Shown: in pieces, positions 62,855 to 64,000 of the stretch
Layout of the letters: every line of letters begins with the position of its first letter
Position numbering within the stretch: position 1 is the stretch's first letter
From: Eutrigla gurnardus
Lineage: Eukaryota > Chordata > Actinopteri > Perciformes > Triglidae
NCBI GenBank assembly: GCA_963514095.1
Contig: OY741266.1
Span: 32,576,099 to 32,640,098, forward strand
Reading direction: 5' to 3'
Length of the DNA: 64,000 nucleotides
Notes under the pieces: generated by a model
Databases searched by the model: none
What the model saw: only the letters and a program-made list of their open reading frames with translations
What the model was told of the DNA's origin: nothing
Made by a program: the position numbers and the translations under genes

Positions 62855-64000
62855 GCAAGGCAACATGTGGAAGGCATTCTTTTTTTCAGTATATTTGTAT
62901 TATCATTCTATGTTTGTATTAACCAGACCTCACATATAATAGGCCTACTCACAACACAATGCACGGAACTTTAGATCAAGCCATGACATCAATGCGACCC
63001 AAATAAAAAGGCAAATCATTAAATCATTCAATGAGAACCATTCCGCTGTAGCGGAGGTGTGGACAAGCCGGTTGCAGCCGTCGTAGACCGCGCTGCCAAG
63101 CGCTGCAAGAAGCGCCTCTTAAAAACTTGTTCCCGCGATGTTTTGGGTCACGTGATATGGTCGCGACCCTGTGACGTCTTTGCAGTCGGCTGCTAAGTCA
63201 GACACAATTCTAGCCATCATGCATCGCTTTCAACCCACAATACATCACGTTAGGTGGCGCGCTGCAGGCGGCTACATCAAGTCGAATTCGCCTATTGTCT
63301 ATGTGAAAAGCTGTGCAATGCATTCTGGTAGCGTCGCGGCGAATGTCGAGAGACGGCGCGCTGAGTTGGCCGCTCCTCATTTGCATAAAGTTGAAGTGAA
63401 TCTACTTTATGCTAATCAGAGGCGCCGGGCTCGACTCGCCGCCTCGGGAACGCTCGGGAAAATCTTCTAAACTGAATGTTGTGGATCTAAAATAATTGAC
63501 AGATTCAACAACTGCATAGCTTATTTCTCACTTAAAATGCTTTCAGAAACACCTTTCGGTGAACTATTTTCATAAAATAAGAGAAAGTTTCCAAACAAGC
63601 CGCCATGTTGGTCTGCGTGAACTCCGGAGCAGACAGGACAGCTGTGAAAGCGATCGTCCAATCAGGTGCAGCCATGAAGTGTGCGCGTGATTGTATGAAG
63701 GAGAGCGCCTGTCAATCATCCTCTAGTGGCCGCCCACCAAGCGTGCAATACTGGGAAGCGGCGCGTCCACTCGCGTTTAAAATCGCCCCTGTGGACACGG
63801 ACCTTCACCTTGAAAGTAGACGAGGGCTGCGTTTCAATAACGGTTTGAGTCGCCCTCGCTCACTTGCCCTCAGCCCTTGCTATGACGTCACACGGAGGCA
63901 GCTTGGAGGGCGGAGGGAAAGTGGGCGGAGGGGGAGTGAAAGAGGTAAATGGAACACACCTGCCCTCGTTCACTAACAGCCCAGACAATCATGGACAGGG
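62501..64000. other. CpG-rich right flank with a TA microsatellite
   Basis: A TA tract at 62782-62844 lies within sequence that is CpG-rich elsewhere (63050-63470 and 63720-63960). The frame at 63605-63976 begins GCCGCCATGTTGG, a good Kozak context, but its product (MLVCVNSGADRTAVKAIVQS onwards) is not recognised. It could be promoter-proximal DNA of a gene to the right or a transposon copy. Confidence 0.3.

Overview
The window is nuclear DNA from a vertebrate, most likely a percomorph teleost. It holds multi-exon genes with GT-AG introns, proteins close to vertebrate SLC29A1, reticulon, SOS1 and TMEM178A, Tc1, hAT, LINE and SINE remnants typical of fish, and a very high load of micro- and minisatellites. 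SOS1 and TMEM178A are also near neighbours on human chromosome 2p22, which supports these calls. No prokaryotic features were seen. All four recognised genes lie on the minus strand, and their exon phases close exactly when joined. Layout: 1-5.4 kb is mostly repeats, with one possible exon of an unknown gene at the left edge. 5.8-12.7 kb is slc29a1, an equilibrative nucleoside transporter (12 coding exons, 431 aa). 14.4-19.7 kb is a short reticulon (8 exons, 215 aa). 19.9-22.9 kb is a tRNA-derived SINE whose body has expanded into a 40-bp minisatellite. 24.2-43.2 kb is sos1, the Ras guanine-nucleotide exchange factor (22 coding exons, 1317 aa). 47.6-54.2 kb is tmem178 (4 exons, 308 aa). 55.3-56.5 kb is a decayed Tc1 transposon. 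57-64 kb is simple repeats and CpG-rich sequence without a recognised gene. The genes do not form an operon or a shared pathway. They are a nucleoside transporter, an ER-shaping protein, a Ras activator and a four-pass membrane protein. The most unusual pattern is that many tandem repeats sit on splice sites and often contain them. The last 20 or so bases of sos1 exon 21 plus its 5' splice site are repeated 18 times, and every copy also carries a perfect NF-E2/Maf/AP-1 motif. A reticulon intron consists almost entirely of about 140 copies of its own 3' splice site, and it is stop-free and an exact multiple of three. sos1 exon 13, sos1 exon 2 and slc29a1 exon 10 show donor-abutting arrays or two-copy splice-site duplications. 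Several other exons use a microsatellite directly as the polypyrimidine tract. Repeat copy numbers are counts or estimates by eye. Family names for transposons are given only where terminal repeats, target-site duplications or protein motifs are visible.
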